NCBI GenBank assembly: GCA_963682005.1
Contig: OY820914.1
Location: 3,720,001-3,784,000, forward strand
Reading direction: 5' to 3'
Source of the DNA: CAIYUC01 sp963682005
GTDB lineage: Bacteria; Bacteroidota; Bacteroidia; Bacteroidales; FEN-979
DNA: 64,000 nt
Made by a program: the position numbers and the translations under genes. Shown piece by piece: positions 35,648 through 44,633 of this stretch. Below the pieces are notes generated by a model, which was given only the letters and a program-made list of their open reading frames with translations, searched no databases and was not told the origin of the DNA. Each line of letters opens with the position of its first letter. Position 1 is the first letter of the stretch.

Positions 35648-36883
35648 TCAGGCAACCTTAAGCTGGGCGATGCTGGTGTACTGGAATTTATCCTTTACAA
35701 AAGGCAAGGTTACACGCAATGACTTTGCCGTAGCTTTTGACGGAAGCTCAAACATGGCATCGGTCATGATCCCTTCGAGGATGGAACGAAGACCCCGTGC
35801 GCCAAGTTTGAATTCGATGGATTTTTCCACGATGAAATCGAGCGCTTCATCCTCAAAAGTGAGCTTGATGTTATCCATGTCAAACAATTTGATGTATTGC
35901 TTGATCAGGGAGTTCCTGGGTTCTGTCAGTATTTTCCGGAGTGTGGTCCGGTCAAGGGTATGGAGAAATGTTACAATGGGAAGACGGCCTACAAGTTCGG
36001 GAATCAGGCCGTAACTCTTCAGGTCCACCGGGGAGATATACTGCAAAAGATTGTCCTTATCAATCCTGTCTTTGCTTTTATCGGCATTATACCCGATGAT
36101 ATTGGTTTGCAATCTTGAGCCGATCCGTTTCTCAATGCCGTCGAATGCTCCACCTGTGATGAACAATATGTTCTGGGTGTTTATCTGGATCATTTTCTGT
36201 TCGGGGTGTTTTCGCCCGCCCTGCGGAGGAACATTGACAACGGCACCTTCCAGAAGTTTCAGGAGGGCCTGCTGAACACCTTCTCCGGAAACATCGCGGG
36301 TGATGGACGGGTTATCGCTTTTCCTGGCGATTTTATCGATCTCATCAATGAAGACGATCCCCCGTTCGGCAGAAGCAATATTGTAATCCGCTGCCTGCAG
36401 AAGCCTGACCAGGATGCTCTCCACATCTTCCCCAACATAACCTGCTTCTGTCAGCACCGTTGCATCGGCGATGCAGAACGGAACATGCAGCATCCTGGCA
36501 ATCGTCCGGGCCAGCAAAGTTTTCCCTGTACCGGTTTCACCCACAAGAATGATGTTTGATTTTTCAATCTCAACTTCGTCATCCTTTGCCTTCTTTGCAT
36601 GGAGAATGCGCTTATAGTGGTTGTACACGGCAACAGACAGCACTTTTTTAGCCTCATCCTGTCCGATAACGTAAAGATCCAGGTATTTTTTTATTTCCAT
36701 TGGCTTAAGGAGCGTGTAATCTGGAGTCTGCCGCTGGACTTTGGTTGCCAGTTCTTCCTCCATGATCAGTTGCGCCTGTGTTATGCAGGAATCGCAGATG
36801 TGGGCATTCAGGCCGGCTATGAGCATATTCGTCTCACGCTTTTCCCTGCCACAGAAAGAACATCGTTCTCCAACCTTGGACAT
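35648..36883 (-). CDS. clpX: ClpX ATP-dependent unfoldase
   Basis: 411 residues. The zinc-binding domain has the four cysteines (CSFCGREK and CDSC); AAA+ motifs are VGETGTGKTLLARTIA and GIVFIDEIDK; sensor 2 is GARGLRSILE. ClpX recognises tagged substrates and feeds them into ClpP. Only 11 bp downstream of clpP, forming the unit tig-clpP-clpX. Confidence 0.97.
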   Translation of the reverse strand: MSKVGERCSFCGREKRETNMLIAGLNAHICDSCITQAQLIMEEELATKVQRQTPDYTLLKPMEIKKYLDLYVIGQDEAKKVLSVAVYNHYKRILHAKKAKDDEVEIEKSNIILVGETGTGKTLLARTIARMLHVPFCIADATVLTEAGYVGEDVESILVRLLQAADYNIASAERGIVFIDEIDKIARKSDNPSITRDVSGEGVQQALLKLLEGAVVNVPPQGGRKHPEQKMIQINTQNILFITGGAFDGIEKRIGSRLQTNIIGYNADKSKDRIDKDNLLQYISPVDLKSYGLIPELVGRLPIVTFLHTLDRTTLRKILTEPRNSLIKQYIKLFDMDNIKLTFEDEALDFIVEKSIEFKLGARGLRSILEGIMTDAMFELPSKATAKSLRVTLPFVKDKFQYTSIAQLKVA

Positions 36884-36894
36884 GAGTGTGTGTA

Positions 36895-37563
36895 TTAGCT
36901 TTTGGTTCTGGTAAGTATTTCATCGATCATGCCGTATTCCTTCGCTTCCTGCGAAGTCATCCAGTAATCCCTGTCGGCATCTTTCAGGATCCTTTTGTAG
37001 GGTTGGCCCGAATGGAGGGAGATGATCTCATACAATTCCTTCTTCAGCTTCTGGATCTCGCGTGTGGTGATCTCGATATCGGATGCCTGTCCTTCAGCAC
37101 TTCCCATCGGCTGGTGGATCAGGATCCTTGAATGTTTCAATGAGGTACGTTTACCTTTGACGCCTGCACAAAGGAGGATGGCACCCATGGATGCCGCCAT
37201 TCCTGTACAGATTGTGGCTACATCCGGGGCAATGTATTGCATGGTATCGTAAATGCCGAGCCCTGCATAAACAGAGCCGCCGGGTGTATTGAGGTAGATT
37301 TGGATGTCTTTCTTTGAATCAACCGACTCAAGAAAAAGAAGCTGTGCCTGGATGATGTTTGCAACATAATCGTCGATCGGCACCCCGAGAAAGATGATAC
37401 GATCCATCATCAGACGGGAAAAAACATCCATCGTTGCGATGTTCAGCTGGCGTTCTTCAATGATGGTCGGCGAGATATAATTTTCGCTGATTGTTTTATA
37501 TTTTTCCAGGGTAAGGCGGTTGATGCCCCTGTGCCTGGTGGCATATTTCTGAAATTCGTCCAT
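36895..37563 (-). CDS. clpP: ClpP protease subunit
   Basis: 222 residues. Serine protease of the ClpXP complex with Ser125 in GMAASMGAILL, His150 in HSRILIHQP, and an Asp near residue 200 in the KDADRDYWMTS region. The sequence IYLNTPGGSVYAGLGIYDTM is the oxyanion and substrate-binding loop. The N-terminal 25 residues may be a propeptide. 7 bp after the trigger factor gene. Confidence 0.97.
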   Translation of the reverse strand: MDEFQKYATRHRGINRLTLEKYKTISENYISPTIIEERQLNIATMDVFSRLMMDRIIFLGVPIDDYVANIIQAQLLFLESVDSKKDIQIYLNTPGGSVYAGLGIYDTMQYIAPDVATICTGMAASMGAILLCAGVKGKRTSLKHSRILIHQPMGSAEGQASDIEITTREIQKLKKELYEIISLHSGQPYKRILKDADRDYWMTSQEAKEYGMIDEILTRTKS

Positions 37564-37570
37564 GGTTCAA

Positions 37571-39019
37571 TTATTTTTTATGTTCATGTTGATGCTCATC
37601 TTCGTGTTCATGCGTGTGCTCATGTTCATGCTCATGTTCATGATCGTGGTCGTGGTCGTGCATGTAGGCAGCAGATGCTAAGTTGACAAATTCTTCGTAG
37701 GTTACTTCATGGTCGGTGATAGAAAGGTTGTTTTTGAAAAGATCAAGAAGCTTTGCGCTGTAAAGTTCATTGTAGATCTTTCGGACCTGCTCCTCATTCT
37801 TCATAACCGTATCCACGAGAGAATCGTACCGTTTGTCGGCTTCCGGATCGTCCATCGGCAGCGGGATCTGGTTCAGGAAGTAAGACTTTATGTAGTTCCT
37901 GACCTCTTCTTCCATGACGACGACTTTATTGTCCATCAGGACTTTATTCTCAATGAGCTGCCATTTTGTGGATTCGGCAAAATGAACGTATTCCCTGTCG
38001 ATATCTTCAACTGATATTTTTGCTTCGCGGTTCTCGAGGAGCCAGCGTTTCAGAAACTCATCCGGGAGAGGAAGGTTAATCTCTTCAATCAGTTTTTTTG
38101 TCACCTGGTTGAAGAACAGCTTGTCTGTTTCACCCACAAAACTTGCGGCTGCATCTTTTCGAATGAAATCCCTGAACTGCTCTTCCGTTTCAATGTCTTT
38201 TCCGGGGTAAATCTTGTCGAAAAACTCCTCATCAAGGTCGGCAGGATCTATATGAAAGATATCTTTGATTGTGAATTCGAAAGCTGTTGCTTCATGCTCC
38301 ACTTTTTCCTTTGGAAGGGTGAGGCTTTTTGCCGCATCGTCAGCATCTTTAAAGAATTCAAGCGGTTTGATGACAATCCTGGTTCCTTTTGCCAGCCCGG
38401 TAACTGATTTTTTTGACTCCTCTTTCTCAAGCTTTGAGATGTTCAGCATTGTTTCTTTGCCTGCACTGCCTTCGACGGGCCGGCCTTCTGCGTCAATTTC
38501 AATAAGTTCACCGCTTAGCATGTCTTCTTCACCTGAAACCTCCGGGTGGATCGATTTTCCAAAGCGTCTCCTTGAATCTTCGAAATAACGTTCAACCATT
38601 TCATCATCCACTTTGATCAGGTACCTGTCAACTTTTATCGCGTCAGAAAGGGTAAAATCTATTTTTGGTGCAAACCCCAGGTCGAAATAAAATTCGAAAG
38701 AATCCTGCAGTTCAAAGTTAACGCCCGCATTTTTTTCCTGGTTTGGCAATGGATTTCCCAGGACTTCTATGTTTTCATCTTTGATGTAGGACGCAAGGGA
38801 TTCCGAAATAAGCGTGTTGATCTCATCGGCAAGAATGGCTTTGCCATACATTTTCCGGATCATACCGACCGGCACTTTGCCCGGCCTGAACCCTGGTATA
38901 TTTGCTTTGTGCTGGTAATCCCTGAGCACTTTATTGACTTTTTCTTCGTAATCCGGCTGCGTAATCTCAATCTTTAACGTAGCGGTAAGTTCGCCTGTGT
39001 TTTCCCTCGTAATGTTCAT
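37571..39019 (-). CDS. tig: Trigger factor with histidine-rich C-terminal tail
   Basis: 482 residues from ATG 39019; a longer frame reaching 39082 would run into tRNA-Leu. Ribosome-binding domain (FRPGKVPVGMIRKMYGKA), the middle FKBP-like domain, and the helical chaperone arms are present. Binds the ribosome exit and shields nascent proteins. The last 30 residues consist almost entirely of His-Asp and His-Glu pairs (starting MHDHDHDHEHEHE, more than ten histidines), a metal-binding tail of the type seen in SlyD but not known to me in trigger factors. First protein gene of tig-clpP-clpX. Confidence 0.93.
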   Translation of the reverse strand: MNITRENTGELTATLKIEITQPDYEEKVNKVLRDYQHKANIPGFRPGKVPVGMIRKMYGKAILADEINTLISESLASYIKDENIEVLGNPLPNQEKNAGVNFELQDSFEFYFDLGFAPKIDFTLSDAIKVDRYLIKVDDEMVERYFEDSRRRFGKSIHPEVSGEEDMLSGELIEIDAEGRPVEGSAGKETMLNISKLEKEESKKSVTGLAKGTRIVIKPLEFFKDADDAAKSLTLPKEKVEHEATAFEFTIKDIFHIDPADLDEEFFDKIYPGKDIETEEQFRDFIRKDAAASFVGETDKLFFNQVTKKLIEEINLPLPDEFLKRWLLENREAKISVEDIDREYVHFAESTKWQLIENKVLMDNKVVVMEEEVRNYIKSYFLNQIPLPMDDPEADKRYDSLVDTVMKNEEQVRKIYNELYSAKLLDLFKNNLSITDHEVTYEEFVNLASAAYMHDHDHDHEHEHEHEHTHEHEDEHQHEHKK

Positions 39020-39055
39020 GAAATGATCTCTCGTTTTTAATGAATTTTCTCGTTG

Positions 39056-39137
39056 TGCGGATGAAGGGACTCGAACCCCCACGTCTTACGACACAAGATC
39101 CTAAGTCTTGCGCGGCTACCAATTACGCCACATCCGC
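39056..39137 (-). tRNA. tRNA-Leu (anticodon UAG)
   Basis: 82 nt. Acceptor stem GCGGATG/CATCCGC with discriminator A; anticodon loop CTTAGGA gives UAG; long class II variable arm; T-loop GTTCGAGTC. The CCA end is not encoded. It lies 37 bp before the trigger factor start with no promoter between, and its own -7 element is at 39161-39168. Confidence 0.95.
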
Positions 39138-39160
39138 AGCGCCGGTTTTTTTCCGGTTTG

Positions 39161-39168
39161 CAAAGATA
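39161..39168 (-). promoter_or_regulatory. Bacteroidota -7 promoter element (TATCTTTG)
   Basis: Exact TAnnTTTG match, 24 bp before the tRNA-Leu 5' end. Confidence 0.7.
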
Positions 39169-39169
39169 G

Positions 39170-39262
39170 GGATAATTACGAATTACAGATTACGAATTAC
39201 GAATATGGCAAATGCCTTTTATACATATAATTCATAATTCGTAATTCATCATTCATAATTAA
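39170..39262. repeat. ATTCGTA/ATTCATA short repeats
   Basis: Two clusters (39171-39202 and 39230-39262) of imperfect TTACGAA and ATTCATA units around a non-repetitive centre. No ORF; they separate tRNA-Leu from the DUF5723 gene. Confidence 0.75.
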
Positions 39263-39321
39263 CTGGCCGTTCCCCCGATAGTAATATTGTCTGAAAACAA
39301 ACGTTAATAATAAAAGGCAGA

Positions 39322-39329
39322 TATCTTTG
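39322..39329 (+). promoter_or_regulatory. Bacteroidota -7 promoter element (TATCTTTG)
   Basis: Exact TAnnTTTG match 41 bp before the DUF5723 ATG. Confidence 0.65.
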
Positions 39330-39369
39330 ATATACGGAGAAAATTTACTAACTTACTCGAAAACCGTTT

Positions 39370-40869
39370 TTGATGAAATACAGGAGCATTTTCATCATCC
39401 TATTGATATCCACCTTTTCCGGAACCACAACATCCGGACAGGAAATGTTCGGGACAGTGCTTGGTAATTATGCCGGGTTAGACAACCTTCAGCTCAACCC
39501 AAGCGGGATGAACAATTCAAAGGTTTTCCTTGATGTCAGGCTGCTGGGAGCAGATATATTCCTCGAAAACAATTACATGTATCTTTCAAAGCGGGAATAC
39601 AAGTTCGGAAACTTTTTCAAATCCGGGTATCAATTGCCGACACACATGGAAGAATATGGAACAGAGGAACGCATTTTCTATCCATACGGCACTACCAACA
39701 TGAAAAGCTTCTATGCTAGTCAGCGTATCAATGGCCCGGGTGCGATGCTGATCTGGAAGAAGCATGCTTTCGCGGTTACAACCGGGATAAGGAATGTCCT
39801 TTCGGGTCGGCATATCCCCTATGAGATCATGAATTTTGCCTACCTCGGATTGAACTACAAACCGCAGCAGAATATAAATTACCATGATACACGCCCCTTT
39901 AATGTTGCACAGATGACATGGGCAGAAATAGGGGTGGGATACTCATATGAAGTTTATGCCAGGGGCATCAACAAAATAACAGCGGGGATCACGGTGAAAA
40001 GGCTGCTGGGCTATTCTGGTTTCTGGCTTGGCGTTAAGAATGCTGATTATATTGTTCCTGACGATTCAACGATCATCGTGAACAACCTGGATGCACGTTA
40101 CGGAATTTCATTGCCGTTAAATTATGCGAACAATGCATTCATCAGCAGTCCGCTGATCAAAGGCGGAGGCTTTGGTTTTGATATCGGCGCTACATTCTAC
40201 AGGCTGAAAAAAATCCACCAGGAGCAGATCTATGAACGTTTTTGCGAGCCTCCTTACGAGGATTACCTTTACCGTATCGGCATTTCCCTGGTCGATGTGG
40301 GGGCGATCAGGTTCAAAAAAAATGCAAACTTGTATGCAATTGAAAACCAGGCCTCATATTGGGATGATGTCAACCATATCAAATTCAGGAATATCGAACA
40401 GATGCTGGATACCATAAGCTACAAGTTTTACGGGGATAACAGCTCGGCATATGTTGATAATAACTTTCTTGTATGGCTTCCATCGGCGTTGAGTGTGCAG
40501 TTCGATTATCATTATTACAGGAACTGGTATATCAATGGTACTGCCATTTATGGCTTCCAGACGGGCCAGAATTCGCTTTCCCGTCCCTCTGAACTGTCCA
40601 TTACACCACGGTATGAGAGTGAATGGTTTGAAGCGAGTCTGCCTGTTTCGCTTTATGACTGGTACCTTCCCAGGATCGGGCTTTCACTCCGGTTTTATTA
40701 CCTCACGATCGGCACCGATAAACTGGGGTACTTTTTCCGCATGAGCAACTTTACAGGATTTGATTTTTACTTCAACCTGAAATTTTTCCTGAGCAAAGGG
40801 AATTGCAGGTCAAAAGGTCCCAACGGATGCCAGGAGAAGAGTTACCAGACGAAGGAGAAACTAAGGTAG
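39370..40869 (+). CDS. DUF5723 outer-membrane beta-barrel protein
   Basis: 499 residues. Signal peptide of about 24 residues ending TTSGQ, then LNPSGMNNSKVFLDVRLLGA and successive amphipathic strands, characteristic of DUF5723 Bacteroidota porin-like barrels. A periplasmic or surface loop is at residues 270-360. Function unknown; the family is often annotated near T9SS or gliding genes. Followed by a structured repeat, then a convergent ABC permease. Confidence 0.75.
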   Translation: MMKYRSIFIILLISTFSGTTTSGQEMFGTVLGNYAGLDNLQLNPSGMNNSKVFLDVRLLGADIFLENNYMYLSKREYKFGNFFKSGYQLPTHMEEYGTEERIFYPYGTTNMKSFYASQRINGPGAMLIWKKHAFAVTTGIRNVLSGRHIPYEIMNFAYLGLNYKPQQNINYHDTRPFNVAQMTWAEIGVGYSYEVYARGINKITAGITVKRLLGYSGFWLGVKNADYIVPDDSTIIVNNLDARYGISLPLNYANNAFISSPLIKGGGFGFDIGATFYRLKKIHQEQIYERFCEPPYEDYLYRIGISLVDVGAIRFKKNANLYAIENQASYWDDVNHIKFRNIEQMLDTISYKFYGDNSSAYVDNNFLVWLPSALSVQFDYHYYRNWYINGTAIYGFQTGQNSLSRPSELSITPRYESEWFEASLPVSLYDWYLPRIGLSLRFYYLTIGTDKLGYFFRMSNFTGFDFYFNLKFFLSKGNCRSKGPNGCQEKSYQTKEKLR

Positions 40870-40901
40870 TTTATACCTCCACAAACCCCTCTCTCCCAAG
40901 C

Positions 40902-40965
40902 GTACCCACCCCGGCCTTCGGCCTTCCCCTCCCTACAAGTAGGGAGGGGATAAGAGGGGTGGGTA
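40902..40965. repeat. Nested GC-rich hairpin element
   Basis: Outer stem TACCCACCCC (40903-40912) with GGGGTGGGTA (40956-40965), enclosing a GGCC-TTC-GGCC mini-hairpin (40913-40923) and a perfect 10-bp stem CCCCTCCCTA/TAGGGAGGGG (40926-40949, loop CAAG). Lies between two convergent genes, where it could act as a two-way terminator. Confidence 0.85.
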
Positions 40966-40983
40966 TGTGCGGGGCAATAAAAA

Positions 40984-42123
40984 TCAGATCTCCGATGTCC
41001 TTACATCCAGCGCATCACGCAGTGCATTACCGACGAGCATGAAGGCCAGCACCATCATCATGATCGCCAGTCCGGGAAGGATGGCGAGATAGGCTGAATC
41101 AAGAATGATGTATCCATAGTTCTCCTTGATCATCGAGCCCCAGGAGGGCATTGGTGGTTGAACGCCGATACCGAGGAAGCTGAGCCCTGCCTCCATCAGG
41201 ATCGCGGAAGCAAAATTTGCTGCGGAGATCACGATAACCACCCCCATGATGTTCGGAAGGATATGATGGAAGATGATCCTGAAATTGGAAAAGCCAAGTG
41301 CCCTGCCGGCTTCGACATACTCCTTTTCGCGGATCGTGATGACCTGGCCACGGACGACTCTCGCCACTTCCACCCACATCGTGAGGCCGACGGCCACGAA
41401 GACCTGCCAGAATCCCTTTCCCAGCGCAAAGGTGATGGCGATCACCAGCAGGAGCGTAGGTATCGACCATACCACGTTGATGATCCAGACCACGACGGAA
41501 TCGATCCAGCCGCGAAAGAAACCGCCCAACGCTCCCAGGAAAATGCCTATGACCAGCGAGATTGCAACGGAGATCAATCCGACCGAAAGACTCACCCTTG
41601 TTCCGATCATCAGCTGGCTCAGCACATCACGTCCGAAACGATCGGTGCCAAGCAGGTAGGTCCGCTTTTCAAACGGCTGCGGCGATTTGAGCTCCTTCAT
41701 CTGAAATTCCTTTTCCGGTGCTCCGGTTAGATATCCTGTCCGGAATTCGCGTATGAAGACCCTCGACCCTACAGTTCGGTAAGAAGAGACAGGGATCTCC
41801 GTATAGTTCTTCTGCTTTCCCCATACCATCTTGTGGATGATCCCCGGGTGAGCTTCCGGCTGGTTGTTCAGAACCCGGAGCATGGTAACCGAAAAACCGG
41901 GCTTTTGGGTGCCGAGCTCGATGCACTGGTCGTTGGCAAACGGCGTGTCGTCGGGGGTGATGAGGTACCCGAGGATGGCGATAAGGACCACAAAGCAGAT
42001 GAAGAGGAGCGAGCCATACCCGAGCCGGTCTTTCCTGAATTTCCGCCAGGCAAGGCCGGAGAGGCTTGAGGATGAAGTATATGTTTTCCGGGTAAAAAAC
42101 AAGGAAGCAGATATTTCCCGCAA
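40984..42123 (-). CDS. ABC transporter permease, oligopeptide (OppC/DppC) type
   Basis: 379 residues. A first helix near residue 43, a soluble insertion of about 110 residues, then five further helices and the EAA loop (EAGRALGFSNFRIIFHHILPN) that meets the ATPase. Binding-protein-dependent-transport inner-membrane component, expected to move peptides or nickel-chelate-type substrates. No partner permease, ATPase or binding protein is adjacent, which is unusual for this class but common in Bacteroidota, where OppC-like proteins can be encoded alone. Nickel transport is not indicated by the sequence. Confidence 0.85.
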   Translation of the reverse strand: MREISASLFFTRKTYTSSSSLSGLAWRKFRKDRLGYGSLLFICFVVLIAILGYLITPDDTPFANDQCIELGTQKPGFSVTMLRVLNNQPEAHPGIIHKMVWGKQKNYTEIPVSSYRTVGSRVFIREFRTGYLTGAPEKEFQMKELKSPQPFEKRTYLLGTDRFGRDVLSQLMIGTRVSLSVGLISVAISLVIGIFLGALGGFFRGWIDSVVVWIINVVWSIPTLLLVIAITFALGKGFWQVFVAVGLTMWVEVARVVRGQVITIREKEYVEAGRALGFSNFRIIFHHILPNIMGVVIVISAANFASAILMEAGLSFLGIGVQPPMPSWGSMIKENYGYIILDSAYLAILPGLAIMMMVLAFMLVGNALRDALDVRTSEI

Positions 42124-42177
42124 ATATCGTTAAAAAAGAGGGGGAAGAAAATCTTTTTAAATACCGAAAATAGTTAT

Positions 42178-42185
42178 TATTTTTG
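42178..42185 (+). promoter_or_regulatory. Bacteroidota -7 promoter element (TATTTTTG)
   Basis: Exact TAnnTTTG match 15 bp before tRNA-His. Confidence 0.7.
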
Positions 42186-42199
42186 CAGCCTTGAAAATG

Positions 42200-42276
42200 G
42201 TGGATGTAGCTCAGTCGGTTAGAGCATCAGATTGTGGTTCTGAGGGTCGTGGGTTCGAGCCCCATCTTCCACCCCA
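42200..42276 (+). tRNA. tRNA-His (anticodon GUG)
   Basis: 77 nt including an encoded CCA. A G immediately upstream (42199) provides the extra G-1 that pairs with C73, diagnostic for histidine. Anticodon loop TTGTGGT. The acceptor stem has one T-T mismatch. It borders the accessory segment that starts after it. Confidence 0.95.
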
Positions 42277-42291
42277 GGAAAATCAAATCCT

Positions 42292-42340
42292 AAATGGCAA
42301 AATGGTAAAATAGTGAGAACTGTTTTGCCATTTTTTATTT
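42292..42340 (+). terminator. Rho-independent terminator of tRNA-His
   Basis: Perfect 11-bp stem AAATGGCAAAA (42292-42302) / TTTTGCCATTT (42323-42333) with a 20-nt loop, running directly into a T-rich tract (42331-42340). The position 16 bp after the tRNA end makes the assignment straightforward. Confidence 0.85.
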
Positions 42341-42422
42341 ATGTGTCATCCGCGTTCCTTCTTTTCTTTTTACTCAGTATTTGATTTATTATGCATTCCT
42401 GGATCCCGGCATTCGTTAAGTA

Positions 42423-42465
42423 AACCGGCAGGCAGGCAAACCCGTCCGCATTGCCTGGCTGACGG
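42423..42465. repeat. 43-bp direct repeat, copy A
   Basis: About 85% matching (with one-base gaps) to copy B at 48817-48859, same orientation. Contains the words CAGGCAGG and GGCTGACGG. The two copies bracket the recombinase, the IS91 transposase and the minus-strand accessory genes. Confidence 0.75.
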
Positions 42466-42479
42466 CTTGTTGCACTAAA

Positions 42480-42509
42480 TCCCGTCCCGGGATAACCCCG
42501 GGAACGGGA
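42480..42509. repeat. GC-rich hairpin before the recombinase
   Basis: Coaxial inverted repeats TCCCGT/ACGGGA (42480-42485 and 42504-42509) and CCCGGG/CCCGGG (42486-42491 and 42497-42502) six bases before the left inverted end of the IS. IS91-type ends carry hairpins, so this may be part of the element terminus. Confidence 0.75.
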
Positions 42510-42567
42510 TAGTGACAATTTTCCATAAATGTAGTATAAATGAATTTCACCACAAAATCTTTATACT

Positions 42568-43485
42568 ATGGAAAAAGCAACATCTAAAGTAAGAAAAAGA
42601 ACGATTACTATCGTTGAACGGGCTAGTCTGGAGATTCCCGGCTTTCGAAAACTTTACCAGGAGTTTGAGGAAAAGGTTATTCTAAGGGGACAGACAAAGA
42701 GCACACTCTCAAATTATGCCCGTAAAATCGCTCATATCTGCCTTCACTACCGGAAATTACCGCAAGATCTCAGCGAGAAGCAGATTAACCGTTACCTGGC
42801 CGATCTGGCCCGAAGATCAAAAACGCCATCCTTAAGCCAGTTCAAACATACCATCTACGGTTTGCGGTATTGCTATCAGTTGATGGGAATGAAGGAAAAA
42901 GCCTTCAAGTTGCCCAGTCTTAAGCATGAGCGAAAATTACCGGTGGTGCTCAACTATCAGGAATGTATTGCTTTGTTCAAAGCGCCGGAACTATTAAAGC
43001 ACCGGATATTATTGGCACTGATCTATTCGGCCGGATTGCGCGCACATGAAGCGAGCCGATTAAAAATAGCGGATATTGATTCCGGAAGGATGATGATCCA
43101 CGTACGGCAGAGCAAGTACCACAAAGACCGGTACGTACCTCTGTCACCCCTGATGCTTGATGGTCTTCGCAAGTATTATCATGCCTGTCAGCCGGCAGAC
43201 TACCTTTTCAACGGTCAGCAACCCGGCTCTCCCTTAAGTGTGCGCGGCATGCAATGGGCCTTACGTGAAGCGGTAAAGAAGTGCAAGCTACAAAAGGGAA
43301 TCACACTTCATACATTGCGTCACAGCTATGCAACACACTTGCTCGAGTTTGGTATGGACATCCTCTCAATCAAGGAACTGCTGGGGCATACACGGATCGT
43401 AACGACGATGATCTACCTGCATGTAGCCAAACCAAGACGCACGAACCTTTTTAGCCCGTTCGACCGCCTGTATAAGCAGGGTTGA
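42568..43485 (+). CDS. Tyrosine recombinase (XerC/D-like)
   Basis: 305 residues. A SAM-like N-terminal core-binding domain (residues 25-112) and a catalytic domain with Arg158 in SAGLRAHEASRL, the HxxR in LHTLRHSYATHL, and the nucleophile Tyr in VTTMIYLHV near residue 283. Probably cuts and rejoins DNA at element-specific sites; recombinases of this size are commonly encoded directly before IS91-type transposases in Bacteroidota. The last codon overlaps the transposase start. Confidence 0.9.
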   Translation: MEKATSKVRKRTITIVERASLEIPGFRKLYQEFEEKVILRGQTKSTLSNYARKIAHICLHYRKLPQDLSEKQINRYLADLARRSKTPSLSQFKHTIYGLRYCYQLMGMKEKAFKLPSLKHERKLPVVLNYQECIALFKAPELLKHRILLALIYSAGLRAHEASRLKIADIDSGRMMIHVRQSKYHKDRYVPLSPLMLDGLRKYYHACQPADYLFNGQQPGSPLSVRGMQWALREAVKKCKLQKGITLHTLRHSYATHLLEFGMDILSIKELLGHTRIVTTMIYLHVAKPRRTNLFSPFDRLYKQG

Positions 43486-44633
43486 GACCGGCATATGAAC
43501 TGGCCCAGGTAATCGACCGCTTCGGCAGTTCCTTCGTTCAGACTCACCGACCCAACACCTATGTGCAGCGGATAGTACGGGCTATCCAATATTGCCGCAC
43601 ATCTGTGCTGGGCGGACACAAGGATCGTTGTGAAGAATGCGGGCATATCCGCATTTCATACAACAGCTGCCGCAACCGTCATTGCCCCAAATGCCAGAAT
43701 ACCCATCGGGAAGCATGGATCGAGAACCGAAAGCAAGACTTGCTTCCGGTCCCATATTTCCACGTTGTGTTCACCGTTCCGGACAAGTTGAACGGCTTAT
43801 TCCTGCATGATCCTGCAGGGATGTATAACGCGCTGTTCCGCTCTGTCTGGCAAACACTGGCTCAATTCTCATGGACCCTGCGTCATTGTGAGACGGGAAT
43901 GATCGCCGTTTTGCATACCTGGGGACAGAACCTCTCGCTGCACCCGCACCTGCACTGCATTGTTCCGGGAGGCGGATTGGATGTCAAAGGCCACTGGAAG
44001 CCGGTGAAAATATCGAATTCAGGCAAGGCCTATCTTTTCCCGGTTGGTAACCTATCCACCGTGTTTCGCGGCAAGTTCATCGGGGAGTTTCAGAAACATT
44101 ATCCGCAGGATTCCCCTTTTATCCGGGAGCTTTATAAAACCAATTGGGTCGTGTACGCAAAGGAACCTTTTGGCGGCCCCGAACAGGTGGTGGAGTACCT
44201 GGGCCGCTATACCCATAAAACGGCGATCAGCAATCACCGGCTGGTTTCAATCGATGAAAAGGGTGTCGGGTTCAAATACCTGGATTACCGCGACAACAAG
44301 CAAAAACAAATGCATCTCTCAGGGGTGGAATTCCTGCGCAGGTTCTGCCAGCATATCCTGCCAAGGGGATTTGTCCGCATACGCCATTTCGGGCTGCTGG
44401 CATCCATAAACCGACCTCAATTGCAGATGCTGCAACGTTCCCTTGGAATGAATCCCCCGAAGAAAACGGATCGAAAAGACTGGAAGCAACTGTGCCGCGA
44501 ACATCTTGACTACGATCCGGATCTCTGCCCGCATTGTAAACAGGGCACATTGGTCATCATCGAACGGTTTGGTCCGGTGCGAGGTCCGCCGGAATCCCAT
44601 AACGGATTACAAACTGTAAACAGAAAATCGTAG
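43482..44633 (+). CDS. IS91 family HUH transposase
   Basis: 383 residues starting at TTG 43482, which overlaps the recombinase stop. An N-terminal zinc finger (CEECGHIRISYNSCRNRHCPKC), the HUH motif in LHPHLHCIVPGGG and the catalytic pair Y-x3-Y in EYLGRYTHK are intact, as is the C-terminal zinc-like CPHCKQG. It nicks single-stranded DNA and moves by rolling-circle replication. Length and motifs indicate a potentially active enzyme. Confidence 0.93.
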   Translation: MRPAYELAQVIDRFGSSFVQTHRPNTYVQRIVRAIQYCRTSVLGGHKDRCEECGHIRISYNSCRNRHCPKCQNTHREAWIENRKQDLLPVPYFHVVFTVPDKLNGLFLHDPAGMYNALFRSVWQTLAQFSWTLRHCETGMIAVLHTWGQNLSLHPHLHCIVPGGGLDVKGHWKPVKISNSGKAYLFPVGNLSTVFRGKFIGEFQKHYPQDSPFIRELYKTNWVVYAKEPFGGPEQVVEYLGRYTHKTAISNHRLVSIDEKGVGFKYLDYRDNKQKQMHLSGVEFLRRFCQHILPRGFVRIRHFGLLASINRPQLQMLQRSLGMNPPKKTDRKDWKQLCREHLDYDPDLCPHCKQGTLVIIERFGPVRGPPESHNGLQTVNRKS

